Positions 7,344 through 15,462 of a DNA stretch of 21,218 nt are shown here, in pieces (positions within the stretch are counted from its first letter, which is position 1; the number at the start of each line of letters is the position of its first letter). The notes below the pieces were generated by a model. The model was not told the origin of the DNA. It ran no database searches and saw only the letters and a program-made list of their open reading frames with translations. Origin of the DNA: a virus; IMG/VR virus record IMGVR_UViG_3300009182_000367, positions 1 to 21,218 of that record, one strand, 5' to 3'. A program made the translations under genes and the position numbers.

Positions 7344-9431
7344 ATGGCCATACAACCAGCAAACTTAAGTGGATTACCAGACTTAGGAAACTTTCCTGTT
7401 AAGGCCTATGAAAGTCTGTATGACATTTCAACAAGGTATGGCTATAACGCTCAGTTTGGTGGTGCTGATTACATTGCTGCTCGACAAGCGGGATACAACG
7501 ATGCAGAAGTAATTGCATTTCTTAAAGCCAATCCGCAGCTAGATGGCGGGAATATATCTGGACGTTTAGCGGCAGGTGAAGGCCCATCACTTCTTAAAAC
7601 TGCTGCTGCAAACATTGCTGGCAGCGACCCTAGCAGAGCAGCCGTAGCTAATCCTTATACACAACCAAACGTGCCTGTTGGAGCAACGCTTGGTACTGGT
7701 GGGCAAGATTGGGTACCGGTTGCAAACAATGTAAACATCAACGTACAGGGCAATCAAGATTATGCCGCGATGATGTACGCCAATTCACGCGGTACATTAG
7801 ATGTAGCGGCTGCTGGTGGCGGTGAAGATGGAAATAGTTATTTTGTTTTTGATAGCGCAACAGGAAAAATCTTTGCTGGAATAAGCCCTGTTCAATCTGC
7901 TAACGGGTATACGGCATATCAGTTTTCATATCCTAATCCAAATTCCAGAGGCACGATTAGCGAATACGTCATAGCCAATGACAGCACAGGTATTGTTTCT
8001 CCTATTGATACTAAATCTCAATTGGCATACACCCCCGGTGCAGGCGGTGGTTTCCTAGCGCAAAGCGGTTTGCTTGACCTGTTTTCTAAAGCCTTACCTG
8101 TTCTTTCTTTTGTTTTGCCCGGTGTTGGTGGGTTTGGAGCAACCATTGCAGAACAGTTAGGTTTGTCTACTATGTTAGGCGTATCGGAAGCAACGGCCGC
8201 TCAAATAGGTAGTGCGTTATTAAACGTAGGAACCAAGTTAGCGCAAGGACAAGATTTAGCAACTGCTTTAAAAAACACAGCAATTACTACTGTTGTGAAT
8301 ACGGGTTCTACTGATTTAGCAAAACAAATCATTGCGGCCGGGGCAAACCAAACTGTTGCTAACGCGTTAGTTTCAGGCGTGGGTAGTGCAGGAAATGCTG
8401 CTTTAACAGGCGGTAATTCTCAACAGATATTGGCTAGCGCTATTTTGGGTGCTGCTCAATCCGCAGTAAAAACAAACACACCAAAACCAACTCCTGCACA
8501 AGTTGCGGCGGCCGATACTGGTACACAAACAGACGTAACAGCGCCAACGACAGGAACCATTCCAACATCATCAACAGATTTATCTAAACCACCAGGAGTG
8601 CCGGCTAATGCTGTTTTAGGTACTGATATTAGTGGCAATCCTGCTTATATAGATTACAGTACAGGAGCAGGTTACGATTTAGCTGGTAATAGAGTTCCAG
8701 GGTTTTATTTGGAAATAAAAACAAATGAGACTTCTACTCAAGGTCTTCCAGGTCCTTTAGGTCAAGGTGGTGGAAATGCACCCGGTCCAAGCACGCAAGA
8801 AACAAACATTCCTACAATAGTCTCTGCGCCCACATTACCAGGTGGTTCAGCAAACAATTTAGCTCAATCATTAAACACAAACCTTGGACCAATAAATTTT
8901 GGCGGTGCAACCGGGGGGGCTGCAAATATACCTACTGGTGGAGGTGGAGGTGTTGCTGGAGAAAGCGGGGGAACTACGAGCGCTGGAGGCGCTGGAGGCG
9001 GCGTACCTGAACTTGCTCCTATATCTGCCACTCTTTCAGGAGACAGTACGATTGCACAAGCAGGTGGTGGTTCAAATGTGCCTGAAAAAGTACCTGAAAT
9101 TGAAAAGATTTCTGTGACCGTGCCTAAAGGTGAAGCAGATATAGCAAGCGTACCAAGCACAACAGATACAACAACTGATAAACAAGCAGAACCAACTTAT
9201 GACCAAAATGGAGTGGTAATAGCAACTGCTCCAAAAGCACCAAAACAAACATTAACACCGACACAGCAGGCCGGTACAAAAACAAGTACAGGTAGTGCAG
9301 CGCTTGCACAAGCGTTAAACTTAGGCAACTTAGGAGACCCATTCTTTACGAAGACGGGTAAAAAACCGAGATATGTTTGGAATGAAGCATCTCTCAGAAC
9401 GGGGAATGAGACAGGAGTACAAAGTGGCTAA
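7344..9431 (+). CDS. Large virion protein, possibly internal/ejection protein
   Basis: A 695-residue protein starting after an AAGGGAATGAG ribosome binding site. Residues 1-80 look globular (PVKAYESLYDISTRYGYNAQ; a helical DYIAARQAGYNDAEVIAFL stretch). Residues 130-230 contain a compact beta-rich part (YFVFDSATGKIFAGIS). Residues 235-380 are Ala/Leu/Gly-rich helices with hydrophobic stretches (ALPVLSFVLPGVGGFG; LNVGTKLAQGQDLATALK). From 385 on the protein is disordered, Gly/Pro/Thr/Gln-rich, with a GGGGG-type stretch near 530-555 and a Lys-rich end. I recognise no enzyme domain. It heads a run of four large genes of similar composition. The place between fibres and lysis genes fits internal virion proteins that escort DNA. 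The exact role is unknown. Confidence 0.6.
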   Translation: MAIQPANLSGLPDLGNFPVKAYESLYDISTRYGYNAQFGGADYIAARQAGYNDAEVIAFLKANPQLDGGNISGRLAAGEGPSLLKTAAANIAGSDPSRAAVANPYTQPNVPVGATLGTGGQDWVPVANNVNINVQGNQDYAAMMYANSRGTLDVAAAGGGEDGNSYFVFDSATGKIFAGISPVQSANGYTAYQFSYPNPNSRGTISEYVIANDSTGIVSPIDTKSQLAYTPGAGGGFLAQSGLLDLFSKALPVLSFVLPGVGGFGATIAEQLGLSTMLGVSEATAAQIGSALLNVGTKLAQGQDLATALKNTAITTVVNTGSTDLAKQIIAAGANQTVANALVSGVGSAGNAALTGGNSQQILASAILGAAQSAVKTNTPKPTPAQVAAADTGTQTDVTAPTTGTIPTSSTDLSKPPGVPANAVLGTDISGNPAYIDYSTGAGYDLAGNRVPGFYLEIKTNETSTQGLPGPLGQGGGNAPGPSTQETNIPTIVSAPTLPGGSANNLAQSLNTNLGPINFGGATGGAANIPTGGGGGVAGESGGTTSAGGAGGGVPELAPISATLSGDSTIAQAGGGSNVPEKVPEIEKISVTVPKGEADIASVPSTTDTTTDKQAEPTYDQNGVVIATAPKAPKQTLTPTQQAGTKTSTGSAALAQALNLGNLGDPFFTKTGKKPRYVWNEASLRTGNETGVQSG
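9413..9417 (+). promoter_or_regulatory. Ribosome binding site deciding a GTG start
   Basis: AGGAG lies 6 nt before GTG at 9424. This supports the GTG as the start of the next virion protein over the in-frame ATGs at 9373, 9382 and 9406, which would overlap the upstream gene more deeply without a comparable site. Confidence 0.65.
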
Positions 9432-10599
9432 AACTTTAATGAAGTCGTTGAAAACAGAATTGACAGGTGACTTGCCTGCTATTGCTGCATTACTGCAAAG
9501 CAAAGGCCGAGGCAAAGATACGGTTCTGGCTCACATTACCCCGAAAGAAGCTGCGTTACTTAAGAAACGTGGCGGCCGCGGTTCAACCAATCCTGACACG
9601 GGTTTGCTTGAATTTGAAACAGAAGACAACTTAGGTTTTAGCACATACACTCAACCTGATTACAGTCTTTCTCCAGGCGCGTTTCAGAGTAATGTAGGTT
9701 TACAAGTTGCTCCATCTGCCCCAGGACAAAATGTACCGGCTGAACAATTTACAAGCGCGGCAGACAATTACAACATTCTTCCTTCTTCTAAAGCAGAAGG
9801 TTTACAAATGTTGCCAAGCACGGGAATTGAATCTCAAAACCTGCAATTACAACAACCAATAAATTTTGATTTAACCGGTCAAGCATTACCTCAAACACAA
9901 AAACTACCCGGAGTAGGTCAAGCAGGGGCAACAGGATTGCCAACAGGGTTAGCACCCACTTATGGTGCCTCTACATATAGCAGACCGGATTTTGGTCCGG
10001 GTGGTGCTTTACCTCAACCTGCACCCGGTACGTCTTTAACAAACCTTCCGTCTGCTGGTACTGGAGCTACAACACCTGATAAAACTCTATTGCAAAGTCT
10101 TGGGTTAAGCGGCGGCCAAGCATTAGGCGCAGGTTTATCTAGTCTTATAGGAATCAATACAGCAAGAAATGCTGCCGCTCAAGGACAACAAGCCAAACAA
10201 GAATTAGCTGCACAAGCCGCACCTTATCAACAACAAGGAAAGTCCTTGGTTAGTGCTGCACAGGCCGGACAGTTATCCACAGCTTCTCAACAATCATATC
10301 AAGCTGCACAGGCACAAGCTGCACAAGCTGCTGCTAGAGGCGGTATTAGTGGTGCAGGTGTTGTTCAAGCACAAGCTGCTTTGGAAAACCTGCGTCAAAA
10401 CTTGTTAGCTAACGACCTAAACATTGGTCTACAGATTCAGAGTATTGGTGACAAGATTGCTCAAGGCGCTATATCTGCTGGTGTTCAGGCTGACCAGTAT
10501 GTGAATAACTTGACTTCCAACTACGCTACTAACATTGCTAGAACCTTGTCAGGCTTAGGCGGTACACCTCAAGCACCGACAGCACCAACGGGGGTTTAA
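9424..10599 (+). CDS. Virion protein, Gln/Ala-rich (possible internal virion protein)
   Basis: A 391-residue protein starting at GTG with an AGGAG site. The start overlaps the upstream stop by 8 nt (GTGGCTAA). The N-terminus reads VAKTLMKSLKTELTGDLP and continues to HITPKEAALLKKRGGRGS and NPDTGLLEF. That stretch is one I recognise at the N-termini of many phage virion proteins of unknown role. Residues 75-230 are Gln/Pro/Gly/Ser-rich and probably disordered. Residues 235-391 are Ala/Gln-rich helices (AAQAAPYQQQGKSLVSAAQ; AQAAQAAARGGISGAGVVQAQAAL), ending in a Gly/Pro tail. This matches DNA-ejection-type proteins, which are Ala/Gln-rich and helical. No lytic transglycosylase or peptidase motif is seen. 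Confidence 0.6.
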   Translation: MAKTLMKSLKTELTGDLPAIAALLQSKGRGKDTVLAHITPKEAALLKKRGGRGSTNPDTGLLEFETEDNLGFSTYTQPDYSLSPGAFQSNVGLQVAPSAPGQNVPAEQFTSAADNYNILPSSKAEGLQMLPSTGIESQNLQLQQPINFDLTGQALPQTQKLPGVGQAGATGLPTGLAPTYGASTYSRPDFGPGGALPQPAPGTSLTNLPSAGTGATTPDKTLLQSLGLSGGQALGAGLSSLIGINTARNAAAQGQQAKQELAAQAAPYQQQGKSLVSAAQAGQLSTASQQSYQAAQAQAAQAAARGGISGAGVVQAQAALENLRQNLLANDLNIGLQIQSIGDKIAQGAISAGVQADQYVNNLTSNYATNIARTLSGLGGTPQAPTAPTGV

Positions 10600-10601
10600 A
10601 C

Positions 10602-11993
10602 ATGGCACTAGAAGATACTCTTGGAGTCAATAGTCTGAGCGGTTTACCGCCATTAACAGGCACTAGCAAACCTGAAGATTATTATAAAGCGCGAGATGTT
10701 GGAGCGTTGGCTAAAGGCGAACTAGCAGGTCTACAAGCACAACAAAAAGAAACGTCAGAGAAAGCCAAGTTAAAAGGTCAAGAGCAAGCATTAGCTGGCT
10801 ACAAAACCGCTGTTGAAGATAGTGGTTTATCAAAACAAATTAATGATGTTATTGAACAGCGCAACAAACAATTTGTGCCTACACAAGAATCAGCAGGTGA
10901 CTTAGCTAATGTGTTTACGCTTACTAGCTTGGTAGGTTTTATGTTAGGTGGCGCTGGCAAAGGTCATGCTCAACAAGCATTAGCCGGTATGAACGGTATG
11001 CTTGAAGGCCACAACGAAGGTAATGAAGACCGATATAAGAAAGAAAAAACTATCTATGAAGAAAACGCAAAGGCATTAGATAGACTTGTATCTACTCTGC
11101 AAGAGAAAAAGAAAGAAGTTTTAGAGCTAGCTAAGACTGATTATGACGCAGCATTGTTAAAAGCAGAGGAATCAGCGCATACAGCAGGTGCGCCATTCTT
11201 AGCGGAGATTGCAAAGAAACAGGGATTGGTTGCTTATGGAGAGTATGCGGATTCTGTGTTGAAGCAGCTTGAAAAGAAAGAAGAAGCGGCTAATAAACTC
11301 AAAGAAACCGCAGAGAGAAACAAAGAGACTGCTCGGCATAATGTAGAAATGGAAAAGCATCAAAGAAATTTAGAAAACCTTTACCGTGAACGTCAAAAAG
11401 CTACAGGAGAAAGAACAGCAGAAAAACTGTTTACTCAAACTGAATGGCCGTTAGTACAAGGTATTCGTGGCATTGAAGACCTGCAAACAAAATTACGCGA
11501 CCCTGAAGTACAAAAAGGATGGGCGTCTGCAACAGCACCATTGATACAAAAGTTGGGTTCGATTGATTGGACCGGAGACCCTTCTAGTGTTGTAAATGAT
11601 GTAAACAGAGCGTTGACGGGCAACGACAAAACAACTCTATTCTTGAAAGATGCGCTGTTAAGGTCGTATGAGATTGAACGTGCTACAAGAGGCGGTGGAA
11701 GATTAACTGTACAAGACGTGAGAACATTAGGCCCAGTGCTTAATCCGGCTGGATATGATGCTGCAACTTATAATCAACTTCTTGATGACCGGCGTAGAGT
11801 CTTGTATGAAAACTTGCAAGACCTTGGGATGAAACAAGAAGAAATACAAAGACGTACGACAACTAGAGCGTACACACCTTTTGGTGGTCAACAGCAAAGA
11901 AGCTCTGAAGACCAAGAGGCATTGTCGTGGGCTAACGCACATCCTAATGACCCAAGAGCAGCACAAATTAAACAACGGTTAGGAGTTAAATAA
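10602..11993 (+). CDS. Large helical virion protein, possible internal virion protein
   Basis: A 463-residue protein. The first 90 residues are charged helices. Residues 98-135 hold a hydrophobic, Gly-rich segment (NVFTLTSLVGFMLGGAGKGHA). Residues 140-280 are long coiled-coil heptads rich in Lys, Glu and Ala (YKKEKTIYEENAKALDRLV; KLKETAERNKETARHNVEME). The C-terminal 170 residues look globular and end in a disordered Gln-rich tail with DPRAAQIKQRLG. A single hydrophobic hairpin followed by coiled coils is typical of proteins that cross a membrane during ejection; this is inferred. The start is 2 nt after the upstream stop with a weak ribosome binding site. The stop overlaps the next start by one base. 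Confidence 0.6.
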   Translation: MALEDTLGVNSLSGLPPLTGTSKPEDYYKARDVGALAKGELAGLQAQQKETSEKAKLKGQEQALAGYKTAVEDSGLSKQINDVIEQRNKQFVPTQESAGDLANVFTLTSLVGFMLGGAGKGHAQQALAGMNGMLEGHNEGNEDRYKKEKTIYEENAKALDRLVSTLQEKKKEVLELAKTDYDAALLKAEESAHTAGAPFLAEIAKKQGLVAYGEYADSVLKQLEKKEEAANKLKETAERNKETARHNVEMEKHQRNLENLYRERQKATGERTAEKLFTQTEWPLVQGIRGIEDLQTKLRDPEVQKGWASATAPLIQKLGSIDWTGDPSSVVNDVNRALTGNDKTTLFLKDALLRSYEIERATRGGGRLTVQDVRTLGPVLNPAGYDAATYNQLLDDRRRVLYENLQDLGMKQEEIQRRTTTRAYTPFGGQQQRSSEDQEALSWANAHPNDPRAAQIKQRLGVK

Positions 11994-13303
11994 TGGCTTT
12001 TGACCCGGATGCCTATCTAAATAAACCAACTGAAAGCAAAAAGGAATTTAATCCTAATGCTTATCTAGGAAAAACCACTGCACCAAAAGAAAAAGAATTT
12101 GGTGAAAAAGCCATTGAGTTTGCTGAACCTATTGTTAGTGGTTTGGGTGCTGCATTAGGTACTGTTGCGGGTACAGAACTTGGACCACCAGGAATGATTG
12201 GCGGTGGTGCTTTGGGATATGGTGCAGGAAAAGAACTGACTCATCTTGCCAAGCAATACATGGGATATGAAAAGCCAAGAACTGGCGCTCAACAAATAAC
12301 GCAACCATTAATAAATGTAGCTGAAGGTGCTGCTGGTATGGCTGTACCTGCGGCTGCTGGTGCCGGATTAAAAGCACTAAGTAAAGCGCCTGAAGTTGCA
12401 AGTCGTTTGTTGCCTGGAGCTACAGCTAAAGCACAGAGCGCAATCAAAGACATTGGTAAAGCAACGGACATTAGCACTCTTGGACGAAACATAGAAGAAT
12501 TTTTGTCTAAACGTCTGGGTATGGCAAGAGGGTTTAGAGGCGGCCAAGCAGAACGAAACTACGCACAGTATTTTGAACAAGGCGCAGGAAAAGAACCCAA
12601 TATCATAGGTAACTACCAATCTTTTCTACAGAAAGCGATTTCTAAACCGGGCGCGTTGTCAGCACAGGAAAAGAAACTTATTGCTCAAACCAATGAGGTT
12701 ATGCAAAACAATCCCACTATTGAGGGTATTGAAAAAGAAATTAGAAGACTCAAAGACATATCTAATAGACCTAAAGTTGTTACTGGATATGATGCAATTG
12801 AATCTCAACAAGCAGGTCGTTTAGCAGATGCTTTAGAAAAAAGTGTAGATAAGTTTGTACCAAAAGCAACTAAAGCCAGAGCCGATTATGAAAACGCATC
12901 TAAACTACCTAACCTATACGAAAAGGTATTTGGTAAAGGTGCCGCCGAAGAATTGACTAAAGACCCGGCTAATTTACCAAAGGCATTGTTTAAAACGAAA
13001 GATTCTTTGCAAAAATTCAAAGATGTTGCTAAGAACGACCGTTTTGTTGAGCAGGTGGCGCGTGACCATGTTGCCTCAGAGTTAAAAGGTTTAACACCAC
13101 AACAAGCATCCTCATGGTACAAAGCCAATCAAATTTGGTTAGAAGATATGCCTAAAGTTAATACTGAAGCAAAAAGGTATGTAGATAACTTAACCAACAT
13201 ACAAAAAACTCAATCTAAAGCGGGCCAAGCATTGAAAGGTGGCGCAATATTAGGCGGTTTAGGCGCGGGGTACTATAAAGGCAAACAGATACTTGGATTT
13301 TAG
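11993..13303 (+). CDS. Virion protein with glycine-zipper segment, possible ejection protein
   Basis: A 436-residue protein that overlaps the upstream stop (TAATG at 11991-11995). The N-terminus has two copies of a short motif, DPDAYLNKPTE and NPNAYLGKTTA, in residues 4-30. Residues 45-80 are a Gly-zipper-like hydrophobic region (VSGLGAALGTVAGTELG; GGGALGYGAGKEL). Residues 100-130 are another Ala/Gly hydrophobic stretch (INVAEGAAGMAVPAAAGAG). Lys/Ala-rich helices run to 410 and a final Gly-rich segment (KGGAILGGLGAGYYKG) ends the protein. Three separate membrane-capable Gly/Ala stretches in a soluble helical protein resemble pore-forming injection proteins of podoviruses. No enzyme motif is seen. 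Role inferred from position and composition. Confidence 0.6.
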   Translation: MAFDPDAYLNKPTESKKEFNPNAYLGKTTAPKEKEFGEKAIEFAEPIVSGLGAALGTVAGTELGPPGMIGGGALGYGAGKELTHLAKQYMGYEKPRTGAQQITQPLINVAEGAAGMAVPAAAGAGLKALSKAPEVASRLLPGATAKAQSAIKDIGKATDISTLGRNIEEFLSKRLGMARGFRGGQAERNYAQYFEQGAGKEPNIIGNYQSFLQKAISKPGALSAQEKKLIAQTNEVMQNNPTIEGIEKEIRRLKDISNRPKVVTGYDAIESQQAGRLADALEKSVDKFVPKATKARADYENASKLPNLYEKVFGKGAAEELTKDPANLPKALFKTKDSLQKFKDVAKNDRFVEQVARDHVASELKGLTPQQASSWYKANQIWLEDMPKVNTEAKRYVDNLTNIQKTQSKAGQALKGGAILGGLGAGYYKGKQILGF

Positions 13304-13312
13304 GTGAGAAAA

Positions 13313-13507
13313 ATGAAAGCAACCGGACCGTACTACTGGGATGAAGTAAGGCAGGGTACGCCGCAGAAGATACCGTTAAGGGTAGTGGGATATGAAGAAA
13401 AAGGACAAAGGCATCAACCCCGAACTGGAGACAGCAATTGGGGAGATGTTAAAGCAGGTGATGCAGGACGAAACAGCGTCAATCACAGACAAGATGAAGG
13501 TAATTGA
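13313..13507 (+). CDS. Possible small protein overlapping the next gene
   Basis: An ATG at 13313 with AGGTGA 5 nt upstream opens a 64-codon frame. The first 28 residues (MKATGPYYWDEVRQGTPQKI onward) look like real protein, with an YYWDEVRQ patch. After 13392 the frame runs inside the next gene and becomes an Arg/Asp/Gly-rich low-quality tail. About 116 nt are shared with the next gene in another frame. It may be a true overlapping gene, a gene with a short functional part, or the front of one protein split by a frame change near 13392. If it is not real, the 13304-13391 stretch is an unusually long gap for this strand. Confidence 0.45.
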   Translation: MKATGPYYWDEVRQGTPQKIPLRVVGYEEKGQRHQPRTGDSNWGDVKAGDAGRNSVNHRQDEGN

Positions 13508-13589
13508 TAGAGCATTGAAACTAGAGCAGATTCGGCTTAAAGTAAGCGATGATGAGTGGGGAAGCGGTTTCCTTGCTGACGATGAATAG
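13392..13589 (+). CDS. Small conserved phage protein, unknown function
   Basis: A 65-residue helical protein, MKKKDKGINPELETAIGEML onward, with an ITDKMKVIDRALKLEQIRLK helix and a C-terminal DDEWGSGFLADDE acidic end. Small proteins of this type, with the TDKM-x-VIDRALKLE helix and a WGSGF end, are common in phage structural regions; I know no assigned function. AAGGG at 13378-13382 gives an acceptable ribosome binding site 9 nt before the start. The reading is more convincing than the overlapping frame at 13313-13507. Confidence 0.75.
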   Translation: MKKKDKGINPELETAIGEMLKQVMQDETASITDKMKVIDRALKLEQIRLKVSDDEWGSGFLADDE

Positions 13590-13597
13590 GGGATATT

Positions 13598-13816
13598 ATG
13601 GATGCAATAGTATTAGTCAGGATGGCTTTGTCCGTCCTGTCTGAGCGTTTAATCATGCTTGTGGCTTTGGCGTTAGTGTTTGGCCTAGCCTGTTGGACGA
13701 TGTGGGACCCGAGATGGGAGCGTATGGTGACTATGGCTTTCTTCTCTATATTTAGCTTTTTAATTATTACTAGGAGTACGCCAAATGCAAAGCCGCAAAC
13801 ACCAGAGGGACCATGA
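13598..13816 (+). CDS. Small membrane protein with two to three hydrophobic segments
   Basis: A 72-residue protein with AGGGGATATT just before its ATG. Residues 20-36 (IMLVALALVFGLACWTM) and 45-58 (MAFFSIFSFLIIT) are clear membrane segments joined by a short WDPRWERM loop. A weaker hydrophobic start covers residues 3-16. The C-terminal tail is short and polar. Small two-TM proteins with a WDP loop recur upstream of phage lysis cassettes, so a role as holin partner or membrane-associated accessory is possible but unproven. Its end overlaps the next gene by 32 nt in another frame. Confidence 0.75.
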   Translation: MDAIVLVRMALSVLSERLIMLVALALVFGLACWTMWDPRWERMVTMAFFSIFSFLIITRSTPNAKPQTPEGP

Positions 13817-14000
13817 CCTAAACCAACAGGTAGCCAAATCTATTCGTCCTCAATTGCCCCGTGATGGCAGTGCAGGACAGATTGCTTGGCAACCTGGTGA
13901 CTTGCCTAAAGGCGGTTATCGCTCAGTCTTTCCCATGCAGGAAGGACCTTTCCAAACCAAACTATCTCCCACAAGTGGTGGTGGCAAGAAGGTGTACTAA
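13785..14000 (+). CDS. Small conserved phage protein, unknown function
   Basis: A 71-residue protein with AGGAG 8 nt before its ATG. The first 25 residues are charged and polar (MQSRKHQRDHDLNQQVAKS). The rest has the pattern QLPRDGSAGQIAW, GDLPKGGYRSVFPMQEGPF and LSPTSGGGKKVY, which I recognise from a small protein of environmental phages near structural genes. No function is known to me. It overlaps the upstream gene by 32 nt, and its stop overlaps the next start (TAATG at 13998-14002). Confidence 0.75.
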   Translation: MQSRKHQRDHDLNQQVAKSIRPQLPRDGSAGQIAWQPGDLPKGGYRSVFPMQEGPFQTKLSPTSGGGKKVY

Positions 14001-14356
14001 TGGCTAATAACATTGCTTTTCAGTCTATGGGGAAAACCTATAAGGCTAATGTCACAACAAGCAGTCAAACCATTACGATTACTGCTGATGGTCCCTGCAA
14101 TCAGTTATTGGTGTCAAACCATCAACCAACAGGCACAGGTGGTCAGCCTGTTTATTTTAATATCAGCGCGTCTAATGCAAGCGTGACTTGTGCTGTACCT
14201 TCTAATGGTAGTCCACAGTATGCGTTACTGTCGGTGCCTGGAACACAAAGAGCGTTTACCCTTCCTGCTCAGGTATCTAACACTTCTAGCATTTATGTTG
14301 CGTTTATTGGTGAAGCGGCATCTGAGTGTTATTTCACTCCAGGTGAAGGAAAGTAG
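14000..14356 (+). CDS. Small beta-rich virion-like protein, paralogue of the protein at 4850-5188
   Basis: A 118-residue protein starting on a TAATG overlap. It consists of short strands and Asn/Thr/Ser turns, with Cys in VTCAVPS near residue 65 and an end in YFTPGEGK. It shares with the protein at 4850-5188 the MAxNxAF start, the VTT and Asn-Gln positions, the C-x-(I/V)-P strand, and the PG-(E/D)-G end. Copies in two places of one phage genome suggest duplication and specialisation of a small virion component. Function unknown. Confidence 0.75.
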   Translation: MANNIAFQSMGKTYKANVTTSSQTITITADGPCNQLLVSNHQPTGTGGQPVYFNISASNASVTCAVPSNGSPQYALLSVPGTQRAFTLPAQVSNTSSIYVAFIGEAASECYFTPGEGK

Positions 14357-14535
14357 TGGACCACGAAACAATCTTAATTTGGTTGTTAGTGTATGTTGTA
14401 GCGGTATCAGGAACAGTCGGTGCTGTATGTAATTTTGATGCAGTACCGTGTCAGCAAACGGGTGATACAACCCAGTGGACCTTGCAGCTAATTGCAGTTG
14501 TAGTGTCCTTACTAGCGGGAAGAAAAGATGGCTGA
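14356..14535 (+). CDS. Short membrane protein of the lysis cassette
   Basis: A 59-residue frame starting at GTG that overlaps the upstream stop (TAGTG at 14354-14358) and ending inside the holin gene (TGA at 14533-14535, an 8-nt overlap). It reads MDHETILIWLLVYVVAVSGT (GTG as Met), then a Cys-containing loop with CNFDAVPCQQTGD, and then LQLIAVVVSLLAGRKDG. Two membrane segments, about residues 6-23 and 43-55, flank a short loop with two cysteines that could form a disulfide in the periplasm. The double overlap and the position directly before the holin make it a likely small lysis accessory such as an antiholin or holin partner. No homology was tested. Confidence 0.6.
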   Translation: MDHETILIWLLVYVVAVSGTVGAVCNFDAVPCQQTGDTTQWTLQLIAVVVSLLAGRKDG

Positions 14536-15034
14536 TTGGATTGATACCTTAGAGAAGTTAGCGCCTACTATTGCATCTGCTCTTGGTAGTCCTGTAGCAG
14601 GGATGGGTGTTGCTGCATTAGTAACAGCACTTGGTGTGTCAGGTGATGATATACAAAAGACTATTGAGTCGAATAAACTGACTGCTGAACAAGTAGCGGC
14701 CATTCAACAAGCAGAAATTGCTATCAAAGCCAAAGCGCAAGAGCTAGGCCTAGACTTTGCCAAACTCAGTAATGAAGACCGAGCAAGTGCTAGGCAAATG
14801 CAAACCGCAGTCAAGTCATGGGTGCCTCCCTTTCTCGCTTGCGTGGTCACAGTTGGATTCTTCGGAATACTGGTAGGTTTGATGTTAAACAAGTTGGACC
14901 CTAATCCAGAGCTAGACGTGATGCTTGGCAGTCTAGGCACTGCATGGGTAGGTATTATCTCTTTCTATTTTGGTAGTTCTGCTGGTAGCCAGGCTAAAGA
15001 CCAGCTATTACATCAGAGTACGCCAATACAATGA
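14528..15034 (+). CDS. Holin, GTA_holin_3TM family
   Basis: A 168-residue membrane protein that permeabilises the inner membrane to release the endolysin. The N-terminal 40 residues are an amphipathic, Ala/Gly-rich helix (ASALGSPVAGMGVAALVTALG). A charged helical linker follows, with DIQKTIESNKLTAEQVAAIQ and EDRASARQM. Two membrane segments close the protein: residues 100-120 (PFLACVVTVGFFGILVGLML) and 131-149 (MLGSLGTAWVGIISFYFGS), with a SSAGSQAKDQ end. This layout and the short C-terminal tail match the GTA_holin_3TM family seen in many phages and gene transfer agents. It overlaps the short membrane gene before it by 8 nt and the endolysin by 4 nt (ATGA at 15031-15034). Confidence 0.8.
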   Translation: MADWIDTLEKLAPTIASALGSPVAGMGVAALVTALGVSGDDIQKTIESNKLTAEQVAAIQQAEIAIKAKAQELGLDFAKLSNEDRASARQMQTAVKSWVPPFLACVVTVGFFGILVGLMLNKLDPNPELDVMLGSLGTAWVGIISFYFGSSAGSQAKDQLLHQSTPIQ

Positions 15035-15462
15035 CACAGTTAAGCCCGCACTTTTCCCTTGAGGAACTCACGCATACGGACCACAGGGAGTTGGACAACA
15101 CCCCCGACCCATTGACCATTGTAAACTTGACCAGGATGGCCGAGTTTCTTGAGCGTGTAAAAGTATTGTTGAGCGGCAAACCTATCATGGTGAATTCCGC
15201 TTACAGGTCCCCAAGCGTAAACGAAGCAGTAGGCTCTAAACCCACTAGTCAACACTGCCTCGGCTGCGCTGCTGACATACGCGTACCCGGCATGACGCCT
15301 GATGAGGTTTGCAAAGCTCTGATTGCCAGTGACTTGCCCTTTGACCAACTCATCCGTGAATTCGACAGATGGACTCATATATCAGTACCTAATCGTGAAG
15401 GTGAATTACCGCGCCGCCAAACTCTCATCATAGACCGTGAAGGAACACGCAAATATGAGTGA
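15031..15462 (+). CDS. Endolysin, peptidase M15 family (D-Ala-D-Ala-type)
   Basis: A 143-residue zinc peptidase that cleaves the peptidoglycan peptide. It starts with HFSLEELTHTDH, the typical M15_3 entry. Residues 56-60 carry SAYRS. The zinc and catalytic motifs are S73-x-H75-x-x-G-x-A-x-D82 (SQHCLGCAAD), E110 in DQLIREF and H116 in WTHISV. All expected zinc ligands (H75, D82, H116) and the catalytic Glu are present, so it should be active. No signal peptide is seen, so release depends on the holin. The start overlaps the holin stop by 4 nt (ATGA), and the end overlaps the next gene by 8 nt. Confidence 0.92.
   Translation: MTQLSPHFSLEELTHTDHRELDNTPDPLTIVNLTRMAEFLERVKVLLSGKPIMVNSAYRSPSVNEAVGSKPTSQHCLGCAADIRVPGMTPDEVCKALIASDLPFDQLIREFDRWTHISVPNREGELPRRQTLIIDREGTRKYE

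Noticed and set aside
15040-15378. 112-residue minus-strand ORF opposite the endolysin
   Set aside because: The endolysin frame carries all M15 motifs, and this antisense frame shows none.
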